Positions 1 through 7,000 of a DNA stretch of 14,104 nucleotides are shown piece by piece. Position numbers and translations under genes: made by a program. This DNA is from Methanosarcinales archaeon (GTDB lineage: Archaea; Halobacteriota; Syntropharchaeia; Alkanophagales; Methanospirareceae), in contig WJOV01000152.1 in the NCBI GenBank assembly GCA_009618475.1, positions 1 through 14,104 on the forward strand, given 5' to 3'. The notes beneath the pieces are model-generated. The model was not told where the DNA came from. It made no database searches and saw nothing but the letters and a program-made list of their open reading frames with translations. The number at the start of each line of letters is the position of its first letter. Position 1 is the first letter of the stretch.

Positions 1-78
1 TCACATTATGGTGGTTTACTATATGCAAAAGTGATGGAAATGCCGGATGCGGAGGATGAAAAGTTTAAATATCACTAG
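1..78 (+). other. C-terminal end of an open frame cut by the window edge
   Basis: This frame is open from the first base to a TAG at 76-78 and gives 25 residues (SHYGGLLYAKVMEMPDAEDE then KFKYH). It overlaps the start of the radical SAM gene by 32 bases. It may be the tail of an upstream gene. The stretch GGLLYAKV also faintly resembles the LLYEKL-like start of full-length AmrS proteins, so it could instead be a displaced, frameshifted N-terminus of the next gene. The fragment is too short to decide, and no function is assigned. Confidence 0.25.
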
Positions 79-802
79 ATTTTTAGATAGTGCCCCATAT
101 CCCAATATTATTTCTTCTATAAGTGCGAATCCAATAGAGAAGAAACCTTTTTTCCATTTCTTCCCGGGCAGCAAAGCATTAACGGTCGGAAGTTACGGCT
201 GCAATTTCTCCTGCCCCTGGTGCCAGAACTGGGACATTAGCAAATCCGTTCCGAATCCCGCGAGGAGTAATTATGTATCGCCAGAGCGATTCGTGCAAAT
301 GGTGAAAGAAATGGGATGCAAGGGGACTTCTATATCCTTTAACGAGCCAACTTTGCTTCTCGAATACTCGCTTGACGTTTTTGAGCTTGCAAAAAAGGAG
401 GGGTATTATAATACATACGTGACGAATGGCTACATGAGCGCTGAAGCGCTGAGATTGCTGGTGGAGCATGGATTAGACGCGATGAATGTGGATTTAAAAG
501 GTTGTGATTATCCGGCATATAGGTCGCAGGAACTCGGTCTTTACGAGGGACGGACACCTGTTGAAACTCTGGAGCGTGCGTGGGAAATAGGGAAGGAAGA
601 GAGTTTGAATTATGTTTACATTGGTAATGTTCCCGGGCATCCTTACGAAAATACTTATTGCCCACGTTGCGGCACGCTGTTAATCAAACGATATGGATTT
701 GATGTGGTTAGCTATCGCGTAACCACGGAAAATAAATGCCCTGAATGTGGAGAGGCTATCCGTATCTGCTCAAAATTCAGTGGAATTTTGAATAGACAAT
801 AA
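47..802 (+). CDS. Radical SAM protein of the AmrS (AmmeMemoRadiSam) type, shortened and internally deleted
   Basis: The 251-residue protein has the radical SAM cluster motif CNFSCPWC (Cys52, Cys56, Cys59), which binds the 4Fe-4S cluster that cleaves S-adenosylmethionine. It is preceded by the family signature NPIEKKPFFHFFPGS and followed by NEPTLLLEYSLD and VTNGYMS. The C-terminus has the usual RTPVETLERA and YVYIGNVPGH motifs and a zinc-ribbon-like pair (CPRC 205-208, CPEC 231-234). Full-length family members are about 330-350 residues. Here the N-terminal Cys-rich part is absent, and the text jumps from VDLKGCD (about residue 154) directly to YPAYR, skipping the part of the barrel that normally carries the VIPGLND-like strand. 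The start at 47 has no clear ribosome binding site; Met at 56 is an alternative. The family is real; whether this copy works is doubtful. Substrate unknown. Confidence 0.75.
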   Translation: MRRMKSLNITRFLDSAPYPNIISSISANPIEKKPFFHFFPGSKALTVGSYGCNFSCPWCQNWDISKSVPNPARSNYVSPERFVQMVKEMGCKGTSISFNEPTLLLEYSLDVFELAKKEGYYNTYVTNGYMSAEALRLLVEHGLDAMNVDLKGCDYPAYRSQELGLYEGRTPVETLERAWEIGKEESLNYVYIGNVPGHPYENTYCPRCGTLLIKRYGFDVVSYRVTTENKCPECGEAIRICSKFSGILNRQ

Positions 803-808
803 ATTTGT

Positions 809-1750
809 TTACCTCCCTGTTTGAAAGACCTCCTGCATCCTGAACAACTCATTCATGTCCCCATCCACCTTCATTTTTCCTTCCCTGAACGCTTTCTGTC
901 CTTCCAATTTACCCTCAGCAATTGCAACCCAATCTTCCCTGCTTGCTGTGATAATAAGCTTTGGATTGGCTGCTTCTCCTGCTTCAAGCTTGCACTTCTG
1001 GTCCTTTATCTCCACGTAAAATTTACCTCCACTCTTCCCAGTTATGTTGTATTGTATAACTGTGCTCCATCTCTTCGCCTCTTTTGCATTGAATCCCGTA
1101 ACCATACCCTCGAAAATTAGTCTGAGTGGCAACTTGCTTAAGTCTTTCGGCTTAGCCTTTTCTCCGTATTTCCTCATGTAATAAGGCACGTAATACTTCG
1201 GCAGCACTTTCGTAAATGCTATCGCCACGAATAGTAAAGCAAAACAAACGACGTGCATAGCAAGACTATAAAATCCCCACACAGCGCTTATTACAGCATT
1301 GATAGCGAAGACGGCAGCGAAAATCCACGTAAGAATATAATTCACCGAGATGAAAGCAGGAGCATCCCAAACCGCTTCTATTACCTGCTCTTTTGCGTGC
1401 TGCAATGTGAATGGATTTCTTATGATTAGCGATACAAATGCCATCAGGGCTAAGGCGCTCCATAACAACGAACTAATGTATTTTTCCAAAATTATGCCGG
1501 CAACTGGGAAAAGAAGCGAGATGCCACAACCTGCGAAGAAGCATGGAAAAACAACATCTATCGTCTTTAAATTCCCAAACTTCGATGCAATGACTGCAAA
1601 GACGAGAGCTAAAACAATAGCAGAAATTACACCCGCCTTAAAATATCCCATCATTGACAGCGCAACAAAGGGGATAAGAGAGAAATAACTCAGGGCACCT
1701 ACCAGTTTCTCAAGCTTTGTTCTTTCTTTCTCCCAGGATTCTTCACCCAT
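809..1750 (-). CDS. Multi-span membrane protein with C-terminal SCP2 sterol-carrier-like domain
   Basis: A 313-residue fusion. Residues about 15-185 hold roughly six hydrophobic helices (near 17-34, 38-57, 66-84, 93-110, 131-155, 160-182). Residues about 205-310 form an SCP2-type domain, a soluble fold that holds hydrophobic ligands such as lipids. That domain is about two thirds identical to the small SCP2 protein at 2368-2703, with shared stretches such as GGKFY, KDQKC, LEGQ and DMN-LFRM. The start is supported by AAGGAG placed about 8 bases before the ATG. It is the last gene of the operon, 22 bases after the methyltransferase, and it ends 6 bases from the convergent radical SAM gene. The membrane part is not recognised as a named family. 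A lipid or hydrophobic-cofactor role is inferred from the SCP2 fold only. Confidence 0.8.
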   Translation of the reverse strand: MGEESWEKERTKLEKLVGALSYFSLIPFVALSMMGYFKAGVISAIVLALVFAVIASKFGNLKTIDVVFPCFFAGCGISLLFPVAGIILEKYISSLLWSALALMAFVSLIIRNPFTLQHAKEQVIEAVWDAPAFISVNYILTWIFAAVFAINAVISAVWGFYSLAMHVVCFALLFVAIAFTKVLPKYYVPYYMRKYGEKAKPKDLSKLPLRLIFEGMVTGFNAKEAKRWSTVIQYNITGKSGGKFYVEIKDQKCKLEAGEAANPKLIITASREDWVAIAEGKLEGQKAFREGKMKVDGDMNELFRMQEVFQTGR

Positions 1751-1772
1751 TTTTTTTCTCCTTAGTTTTGGT

Positions 1773-2360
1773 TTAACGACCCACGACTTTCAAGAAACTA
1801 TACGTTCTTTTGTCTTTCTTTGAGAGTTTAAACGAACCTTTATCTGTTACCTTAGACAGCATTTCTTTCTCTTTCATGTGATGGTCACTAAAAGACAGAA
1901 TTCCATTTGGTTTCAATACTCGATGTAACTCCTCTAATACTCCATTTGGGTCACCCAAGTCGTGAAAGGTATCGTATAATAGAACTACATCTATGCTATT
2001 ATCTTGCAATCCGGTTTTGCAATTGGAACAAATAGTTTCCACATTCGTCAGTTGCTTTTTTGAAGCGATATTCTTGACCGTCTGAATTGCAAGTGGATGG
2101 AGGTCTAAGGCGTAAATTTTCCCTGATTTGCCTACCAATTCCGCAGCAGCGATTATATAACCCCCGGGACCACAGCCATATTCAAGGATACGAAATCCCG
2201 TTTTTATCCCTACCTCTTTCAAGATATTCTTACGAGGCAAGAAGAAATCGCGAAATTTGTAGCCGAAAGACATGAATTTGAAATGAAAATTGGACATTGT
2301 TTTATCCATGGTGGCTTCTTTTTCTGATTCTTCTTTCTGAGATATATACTCTGCTATCAT
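1773..2360 (-). CDS. Class I SAM-dependent methyltransferase
   Basis: A 195-residue protein with the Rossmann-type methyltransferase core. Motif I is RILEYGCGPGGY (residues 57-68), which binds S-adenosylmethionine. The acidic residue after strand 2 is in IYALDLHP (82-89), motif IV is near VVLLYDTFHDL (125-135), and VLKPNGILSFSDHH follows at 148-161. It belongs to the broad Methyltransf_11 or UbiE-like group. The substrate cannot be read from sequence, but the two SCP2-type neighbours hint at a lipid or other hydrophobic acceptor (inference). The start lies 7 bases after the stop of the upstream SCP2 gene, which fits a polycistronic message. Met18 (2309) is a second possible start, but neither has a strong Shine-Dalgarno sequence. 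Confidence 0.85.
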   Translation of the reverse strand: MIAEYISQKEESEKEATMDKTMSNFHFKFMSFGYKFRDFFLPRKNILKEVGIKTGFRILEYGCGPGGYIIAAAELVGKSGKIYALDLHPLAIQTVKNIASKKQLTNVETICSNCKTGLQDNSIDVVLLYDTFHDLGDPNGVLEELHRVLKPNGILSFSDHHMKEKEMLSKVTDKGSFKLSKKDKRTYSFLKVVGR

Positions 2361-2367
2361 CTTTGTC

Positions 2368-2703
2368 TCATTCCCCCTTCGTTCGAAATGTCGAAGCCAT
2401 TCTAAACAAATCGTTCATGTCCCCCTCTGCTTTCATTTTCCCTGTCATGAACGCTTCCTGTCCCTCTAATCTACCTTCAACGATTGCAAACCAGTCTTCC
2501 GTGCTTATTGTAATCGTAAGCTTTGGATTCTCAACCACGCCTTCGCCAAGAGAACATTTCTGATCCTTCACTTCGATGTAGAATTTACCTCCACCTTCTC
2601 CAGTTATATCGTACTGAATCACTGTCTTCCAGCCTTTAGCTTCTTCGGCATCGAAGCCCTTTACCATACCTTCAAATATTTCTTTTAAACCCATTTCCCC
2701 CAT
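2368..2703 (-). CDS. Small stand-alone SCP2 sterol-binding-domain protein
   Basis: A single SCP2-type domain of 111 residues, counted from the ATG at 2703. This start is preferred because a perfect AAGGAGG lies 8 bases before it. A TTG at 2721 would overlap the upstream stop codon and would place that ribosome binding site inside the gene. The protein contains FEGMVKGFDAEEAKGW, YDITGEGGGKFYIEVKDQKC and GKMKAEGDMNDLFRM. It is closely similar to the C-terminal domain of the membrane protein two genes downstream, so the operon encodes a soluble and a membrane-tethered version of one domain. Family knowledge: SCP2 folds bind hydrophobic ligands in a tunnel. The ligand here is unknown. Confidence 0.85.
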   Translation of the reverse strand: MGEMGLKEIFEGMVKGFDAEEAKGWKTVIQYDITGEGGGKFYIEVKDQKCSLGEGVVENPKLTITISTEDWFAIVEGRLEGQEAFMTGKMKAEGDMNDLFRMASTFRTKGE

Positions 2704-2717
2704 TTTTGTTGCCTCCT

Positions 2718-3386
2718 TCAATCAATCCACCCTTTATCCTTCCAGTATTCATAATCTGCCTTGAAGAAATCCTTGTTCCTTAGAATTAGCCGCTTCAGTT
2801 GGTCTTTAGTTTTGGTGTTCAACCAATCTTCTGACGGCTTCCTCTTCTCTTTTATAGCCTGCACCAATTCTCTGCCGACCTGAGCGGCTTGGTCGAGAAC
2901 GTTTTGGCTGAGTCCTCCAGGTATAACTGCATATCCGCATACCTTTCCAACCGGAGTGGCACCCCAGCCCAGCAAAATCCGGTTCATGTAGTCAGCTACA
3001 TCTTCTACACTTCCAACACCTGCAAAAACAGAAACTGAAGCGCCGTATTTACCCTGCAAACAAGGTCTGTGCCCCAATGAAACGCATCTGTCAAAGAAAG
3101 TCTTCATCTGTGCTGTTACATGCAGGATATAAACAGGGCTACCCAAAACGATTCCATCTGCCGCAAGCATTTTTTCCTGTATTTCCTTCACGTCATCCTT
3201 CTGCGGGCACTCGCCTTCTCTCAAGCACGTAGCGCAACCAGCGCAGTAGTTAATTTCCAAGTCGCTTAGCAGCACGATTTCAGTTTCTGCACCCATTTTT
3301 TCTGTCTCTTTCAACATTCGCTCAACTATTTTGTATGTATTGCCGATTTTCCTATGTGGGCTTCCCACTATTCCAAGGATTTTCAT
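2718..3386 (-). CDS. Iron-sulfur flavoprotein (NADPH-dependent FMN reductase / flavodoxin-like fold)
   Basis: A 222-residue protein. The N-terminus KILGIVGSPHRKIGNT is the FMN phosphate-binding loop of the flavodoxin-like FMN reductase family. The cysteines at 48, 51, 54 and 60 (CX2CX2CX5C) form the compact 4Fe-4S motif typical of Isf, the iron-sulfur flavoprotein known from methanogens. The segment ADGIVLGSPVYILHVTAQMKTFFDR is the conserved second flavin-contact region. Isf proteins pass electrons between ferredoxin and other acceptors and can reduce oxygen or peroxide. It is the first gene of the operon, with a GGAGG about 13 bases before the ATG, and its stop overlaps a TTG of the next gene by 4 bases. 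Transcription is divergent from the FilR1-type regulator. Confidence 0.85.
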   Translation of the reverse strand: MKILGIVGSPHRKIGNTYKIVERMLKETEKMGAETEIVLLSDLEINYCAGCATCLREGECPQKDDVKEIQEKMLAADGIVLGSPVYILHVTAQMKTFFDRCVSLGHRPCLQGKYGASVSVFAGVGSVEDVADYMNRILLGWGATPVGKVCGYAVIPGGLSQNVLDQAAQVGRELVQAIKEKRKPSEDWLNTKTKDQLKRLILRNKDFFKADYEYWKDKGWID

Positions 3387-3425
3387 TTTTTCTTCTTTCC
3401 CTCCTTCAACAATTTTTCATCATAA

Positions 3426-3455
3426 TTTATAAAAGCTAAAAGCCCCCTTATAAAA
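3426..3455. promoter_or_regulatory. Divergent promoter with two TTATAA palindromes
   Basis: The 72-base gap between the flavoprotein and regulator genes holds TTTATAAA at 3426-3433, a self-complementary TATA-like box, and a second TTATAA at 3448-3453. The first box lies about 29 bases before the regulator ATG at 3459, which has no ribosome binding site, so a leaderless transcript is likely. Read the other way, the same box can serve the flavoprotein operon. The second copy next to the regulator start could be an operator for autoregulation (inference). Confidence 0.5.
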
Positions 3456-3458
3456 CGG

Positions 3459-4253
3459 ATGAAAGAGCAATCGGAAGATATAAGGATTAATCCTGAGATG
3501 GAAGCATCAAACCTGCTGAAGCTCAGCAGCTTATTGTTTGAACTTTCCCACCCTTGGAGACTGAAGGTGTTACTGCTAATCGCGGAAGAAGGGCAAAGGC
3601 ATAGCTACATCTCCCAGAAACTAAAAATCTCGCCACAAGAAACATCGAGACATCTTACAAGACTGCAGGATGCGAAGCTAATCAAGAAAGATGCGCAAGG
3701 CTTTTACAGACTTACGAATTATGGAAAGGCAGTTTTGTCTTTGTTACCAGGTTTTGAATTCCTTGCAGAAATCGGGGAAGATTTGATGACCCTCAATTTA
3801 GATATACCAAAAGAATTCATCGAGAGGATTGGCGAATTAAAAAGCTTTGAAAAAACAGAGGGAGTGATGATGATTTTTAGAAGAGTTGAGCTTGCATTGG
3901 CTGATGCTGAAAAGTACATGTGGATTTTATCACCTGAGGTTTTAATGAGCACGGTGCCGATAATTGGTAAAAATCTGGAAAAGGGGTTGGAGTTTAGACT
4001 CATATTGCCAAAAAATGTTAGATACCCACCAAAATTCGAACCCAGACAGTGCGAACACCTGAGGTTTATTGACGAAATAAAGATTTCGATAGTTATGACC
4101 GAAAAGAGTGCAGGTTTTTCTCTTCCCGCAAAAGATGGGAAGGTAGACTTCTCAATAGCTTTCGCTAGCAGGGATGAAGAGTTTCATAAATGGTGCGAGA
4201 ATTTGTTTTTGTATTATTGGGAGAAGGCAATACCTAAACATCTCCATAATTAA
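3459..4253 (+). CDS. Winged-helix transcriptional regulator with FilR1-type (DUF1724) domain
   Basis: A 264-residue protein. Residues about 20-95 form an ArsR-like winged helix, with the recognition region near KLKISPQETSRHLTRLQDAKLI followed by the wing GFYRLTNYGKAVLSLL. Residues about 130-255 match the FilR1-type middle/effector domain common in methanogens and their relatives (EGVMMIFRRVELALADAEKY, LEFRLILPKN, DFSIAFASRDEEFHKWCENLF). These proteins are DNA-binding regulators; the effector of this one is not known. The gene is divergent from the flavoprotein-SCP2-methyltransferase operon and probably controls it. There is no Shine-Dalgarno before the ATG, and a TATA box at the right distance suggests leaderless translation. 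It ends 16 bases from the convergent FrhB-family gene. Confidence 0.85.
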   Translation: MKEQSEDIRINPEMEASNLLKLSSLLFELSHPWRLKVLLLIAEEGQRHSYISQKLKISPQETSRHLTRLQDAKLIKKDAQGFYRLTNYGKAVLSLLPGFEFLAEIGEDLMTLNLDIPKEFIERIGELKSFEKTEGVMMIFRRVELALADAEKYMWILSPEVLMSTVPIIGKNLEKGLEFRLILPKNVRYPPKFEPRQCEHLRFIDEIKISIVMTEKSAGFSLPAKDGKVDFSIAFASRDEEFHKWCENLFLYYWEKAIPKHLHN

Positions 4254-4269
4254 AAAGTTTGTCAAGTCC

Positions 4270-5328
4270 TTAATAATCCTTCTCCCCGCTCTTCCTCTTA
4301 TTCTCAGCCAATCTCCGTATCAACCCCAACCCTTTCTTCTCTATTTCCTTCACCTCAACGTACCCTTTTTCCACCGCACCTCTAACTATCTCTTCTCCTC
4401 GTTCTGTGCGAGCGAAAATCGTTGACCACGCATCTTCAGAGCCCACGGAGCCCACGGAGATGTCAGCGAGTTCCGCGGTATAATCCACGCAAACTGAACA
4501 GCCCTCGCCCACATATTTCTTTATCTCGTCTAACGGAATACTATGCTTCTCATCTGCATGTACTAAAAAATCCTTACCCTTTATGTCGAACTTCCTCACC
4601 TTTTCTAACTTGACATAATTATTCGCTATGAAATCCAGCAAATCCGCTTTGAAATTCTCCATGCAGAACAACCCTATCAACAACTTTATCTTCTCTTTTC
4701 CTACTTCATACGGCTGCTCCGCAGTCTGGACTTTTCTCAAACCCTGTATTTGACACGGCAGCCCTACAAACCCTATATTTTCACAGCCTGCTTCCATCGC
4801 CTCTTTTACACCTACTACGCCTGGATAAAGCGTGTATTTCGTGCCCGCACCTTCCTTCAACGATTCGTAATTCTTCGCAACCTTCGTTACTGGCTTCCAA
4901 TGGTCATCCGAGGTAGTAATCACAGCGCAATCTATCATGCCCGCCTCAAGTGCATAAGCGAGCAGAGAAGTAACCGCACCACCATCCTGCCCCTTTACAT
5001 CCTCTTTCTTTGACCGAACCGCATAACAACTTCTATAAACGCCGAAGACGTCTTTCTGTTCCTCTCCAAATATTCGCCGCTCTATCTCCGATAACGGCAA
5101 GAAAGTCCTTGGACAGAAAGCATAGCACAACCCGCATACCGTATCATAGTCCTCAACGAACTCGGGTTCTACTGCATCCACTGTTTTTATCTTATCGCAA
5201 AACGCCACACAGGTGCCACAAAGACAGCAAATTCTTTTCGCCACGACTTCTCGCTTCAAATCCAAAAAACCCTGTTCTAAAAAAGTTGGTAACTTTACAT
5301 ACCCCCCCGCTTCCACTTCCGTTCCCAT
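4270..5328 (-). CDS. FrhB-family (coenzyme F420 hydrogenase/dehydrogenase beta subunit) iron-sulfur protein
   Basis: A 352-residue protein counted from the ATG at 5328. The N-terminus has two ferredoxin-type clusters: CX2CX2CX3C at residues 34-44 and CX2CX3CP at 65-73. The FrhB N and C domains follow, with GGAVTSLLAYALEAGMIDCA, GTKYTLYPG, GLPCQIQGLRK, IGLFCMENF and a second cysteine pair CSVC before DYTAELADISVGSVGS. FrhB proteins carry FAD and iron-sulfur clusters and exchange electrons between F420 and ferredoxin-like partners. No hydrogenase large or small subunit lies here, so it serves another enzyme or acts as a stand-alone F420-ferredoxin oxidoreductase. Met codons at 5364 and 5352 are in frame, but they would fall at or before the transcription start set by the TATA box at 5368-5379; GGGGTAGGT sits just before 5328. 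Confidence 0.85.
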   Translation of the reverse strand: MGTEVEAGGYVKLPTFLEQGFLDLKREVVAKRICCLCGTCVAFCDKIKTVDAVEPEFVEDYDTVCGLCYAFCPRTFLPLSEIERRIFGEEQKDVFGVYRSCYAVRSKKEDVKGQDGGAVTSLLAYALEAGMIDCAVITTSDDHWKPVTKVAKNYESLKEGAGTKYTLYPGVVGVKEAMEAGCENIGFVGLPCQIQGLRKVQTAEQPYEVGKEKIKLLIGLFCMENFKADLLDFIANNYVKLEKVRKFDIKGKDFLVHADEKHSIPLDEIKKYVGEGCSVCVDYTAELADISVGSVGSEDAWSTIFARTERGEEIVRGAVEKGYVEVKEIEKKGLGLIRRLAENKRKSGEKDY

Positions 5329-5367
5329 TTTACCTACCCCTTTTTTTATCATAGAAACATCCACTTC

Positions 5368-5379
5368 TTTATAAATAAA
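5368..5379 (-). promoter_or_regulatory. TATA-like box of the FrhB-family gene
   Basis: On the minus strand this reads TTTATTTATAAA. A start of transcription about 27 bases below its centre would be near 5345. That leaves a short leader before the ATG at 5328 and excludes the upstream in-frame ATG codons at 5364 and 5352. Confidence 0.45.
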
Positions 5380-5441
5380 CTGCTCTATTTTTTGAGCCCT
5401 TTTTCACTTCACACCGCAACCTAAGAGCGGAAGATAAAAAG

Positions 5442-5543
5442 ATGATAGAGTATGGGGCGGAGACAAAGGTAAATCGTCAAAATCGGCTTTGGGACACATT
5501 CGGCTTCATCCCAAAAGTAGGGAATGTAATCTATGTTCCGTAG
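5442..5543 (+). other. Small open frame in the 329-base gap, possibly a gene remnant
   Basis: The stretch 5365-5693 has no clear gene. It does hold a 33-codon frame from ATG 5442 to TAG 5541-5543, encoding MIEYGAETKVNRQNRLWDTF then GFIPKVGNVIYVP. The frame stays open upstream without a start (LRAEDKK before the ATG). Its composition is protein-like, and it may be the end of a decayed gene or a small protein. I do not recognise it. The rest of the gap holds the FrhB promoter on one side and the antitoxin promoter on the other. Confidence 0.25.
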
Positions 5544-5629
5544 CACGTAAAATCTTCGTTTTTTACCCCAACGTTCTCTTCACATGAAATGTGCATAGGA
5601 AATACAACCTGTTTCGCAAATCCGAAAAG

Positions 5630-5685
5630 TTTTTAAAGCAAGAAGGCGAAACATAAATTATAGTTCAAAAAGGTAAGAGGTGAGG
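5630..5685 (+). promoter_or_regulatory. Promoter and ribosome binding site of the VapB-like gene
   Basis: A TATA-like TTTTTAAA at 5630-5637 is followed by a leader of about 35 bases containing GAGGTGAGG (5677-5685), a good match to the anti-Shine-Dalgarno complement, 8 bases before the ATG at 5694. A second AT-rich box (ATAAATTATA, 5653-5662) is an alternative promoter element. Confidence 0.4.
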
Positions 5686-5693
5686 TAAAAGAG

Positions 5694-5951
5694 ATGGTTA
5701 GTAAGCTGCATACCAAAGTTACCACCGGGGTGTTTATCTCGGGAGAATTCCTTAGCCAGGCGGGCATTACTGAGGGTGATATTGAAATAGAGGTTGCCAA
5801 CAAGGAGATCCTGATTTATCCTGCTAAATCAGGTGCAGGGGAAAAGGTTTTCACCTTTGATTCCCCCTTGTGGAAATGTGTTGGATTTGTCGAAATAGAA
5901 GGTATCAGTGGCAAAGAGCACGATAGGTATATCTACGATGAAGAAAGGTAA
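5694..5951 (+). CDS. AbrB/VapB-like antitoxin
   Basis: An 85-residue protein. Residues 1-45 fit a SpoVT-AbrB swapped-hairpin DNA-binding domain (VSKLHTKVTTGVFISGEFLS, QAGITEGDIEIEVANKEILI, then YPA). Residues about 53-85 (FDSPLWKCVGFVEIEGISGK, then HDRYIYDEE) match the tail of archaeal AbrB-family antitoxins, which wraps the toxin and typically reads SPLW..G...SG..H..YLY. Such antitoxins bind their own promoter and neutralise a PIN-domain RNase. The toxin start overlaps the antitoxin end, as expected for a vapBC pair, but the toxin is only a 15-codon stub. The gene therefore appears to be an orphan that may survive as a DNA-binding regulator. Clear ribosome binding site upstream. Confidence 0.7.
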   Translation: MVSKLHTKVTTGVFISGEFLSQAGITEGDIEIEVANKEILIYPAKSGAGEKVFTFDSPLWKCVGFVEIEGISGKEHDRYIYDEER

Positions 5952-5985
5952 AGTTATTTTCGTTGATAATAGATTGCCTAAGTGA
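5938..5985 (+). pseudogene. VapC (PIN-domain toxin) stub
   Basis: An ATG at 5938 overlaps the end of the antitoxin gene by 14 bases and opens MKKGKVIFVDNRLPK, then TGA at 5983-5985. The first ten residues match the usual start of archaeal PIN toxins (KKGKVIFVD followed by TN), including the first catalytic aspartate. The reading then diverges and stops. No continuation of a PIN domain is visible in any frame before the convergent porB gene ends at 6047. This looks like a toxin deleted after its first strand, with the antitoxin left behind. Confidence 0.5.
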
Positions 5986-6046
5986 GTTTAAGGTTTACAC
6001 CGATAATCTCGTCTATCTCATCCTTACTTCCCAATTTTGGCATTTT

Positions 6047-6982
6047 TCATTTCACTCCCGCCTTCTCCTTCAGTTCCAAATACTCCGCCTCCACCCGCGC
6101 CTGTATTTTCTCTATAACATCCTCGGTAAGATGCCTGAACCGCCCCTGCTTTTTCATATATTCCTTCACGGGTTTCAACTCCGGTAAATCAATGCTTAAT
6201 CGGTATTCGCCGTTAATCACTTCATAAAGCGGAAATACGCCGGTCTCCACTGCCAAACGACCAATTTCTATTGATAGATTTGGCTGGCACCTCCAGCCCG
6301 TAGGACAGGGAGATAAAATATGAACGTAAGCAGGTCCTTCGATTTCCACCCCTCTTTTCACTTTATCCATCAAATCAAACGGATAAGAAGGGCAAGCCGT
6401 CGCTACGTAAGGTATCTTATGCGCAACTGCGATTTCCGGCATGTTCTTCTTCCACGTCATCTGTCCTATGCTTTTCTTTCCCACAGGTGCGGTAGTCGTC
6501 CATGCACCGTAAGGTGTAGAGGAAGACCTCTGTATCCCAGTATTCATATAAGCTTCGTTATCGAAACAGCAATAAAGGAAATTATGCCCGCGCTCCATTG
6601 CACCCGACAATGCCTGTATCCCTATATCCGAAGTGCCGCCGTCACCCGCAAACCCAACAAACTTTACTTCCTTCGCAGGTGTGATTTTACCTTTCCTCAC
6701 CCTCGCTTTATACGCCGATTCTATACCTGACACCACTGCGGCAACGTTCTCAAACAGCGTATGAATCCAGGGGACGCACCACGAAGTCTGCGGTAACAAC
6801 GATGAGATAATCTCTATGCAACCCGTAGCATTAACGATTATCACATTTTTCCCAAGCGCTTTACACACGTGCCGAACTGCGAGAGCCTCTCCACAACCTA
6901 TACAGGCACGATGCCCGGAAGCGAAGTTCTCTTCGGTTGTAACCAATCTCGGCACAAACAATTCCGCTTCTTCTTTCTCCAT
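6047..6982 (-). CDS. porB: 2-oxoacid (pyruvate) ferredoxin oxidoreductase, beta subunit
   Basis: A 311-residue protein, normal length for PorB. It has the thiamine diphosphate motif GDGGTSDIG (113-121) ending in DNEAYMNTG (141-149), and the four cysteines expected to bind the subunit's 4Fe-4S cluster: Cys27 and Cys30 (CIGC), Cys55 (NATGC) and Cys226 (SPCPTGW). It catalyses the thiamine-dependent step of pyruvate oxidation, or the reverse carboxylation of acetyl-CoA, with ferredoxin. The STPYGAWTTTAPVGK stretch is typical of pyruvate rather than 2-oxoglutarate enzymes, although the substrate is not proven. The start has AAGGAG 7 bases upstream. It follows porA by 18 bases and is co-transcribed with it. 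Confidence 0.92.
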   Translation of the reverse strand: MEKEEAELFVPRLVTTEENFASGHRACIGCGEALAVRHVCKALGKNVIIVNATGCIEIISSLLPQTSWCVPWIHTLFENVAAVVSGIESAYKARVRKGKITPAKEVKFVGFAGDGGTSDIGIQALSGAMERGHNFLYCCFDNEAYMNTGIQRSSSTPYGAWTTTAPVGKKSIGQMTWKKNMPEIAVAHKIPYVATACPSYPFDLMDKVKRGVEIEGPAYVHILSPCPTGWRCQPNLSIEIGRLAVETGVFPLYEVINGEYRLSIDLPELKPVKEYMKKQGRFRHLTEDVIEKIQARVEAEYLELKEKAGVK

Positions 6983-7000
6983 CTCTTTCTCCTTATTCCC

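Noticed and set aside
51..58. GGAGG directly before the ATG at 56 as a ribosome binding site
   Set aside because: There is no spacer between it and the ATG, which is too close for use by the ribosome.
4270..5328. FrhB-family protein as a subunit of an F420-reducing hydrogenase
   Set aside because: No large or small hydrogenase subunit lies nearby, and the family includes many non-hydrogenase members.
5978..6043. 21-codon minus-strand frame (MPKLGSKDEIDEIIGVNLKL) directly after porB
   Set aside because: It is plausible as a short peptide but has no ribosome binding site and lies over the toxin stub; the evidence is too weak to call.
5963..6227. Open frames on + across the end of porB
   Set aside because: They run antisense to the conserved C-terminus of porB and do not continue the VapC stub.
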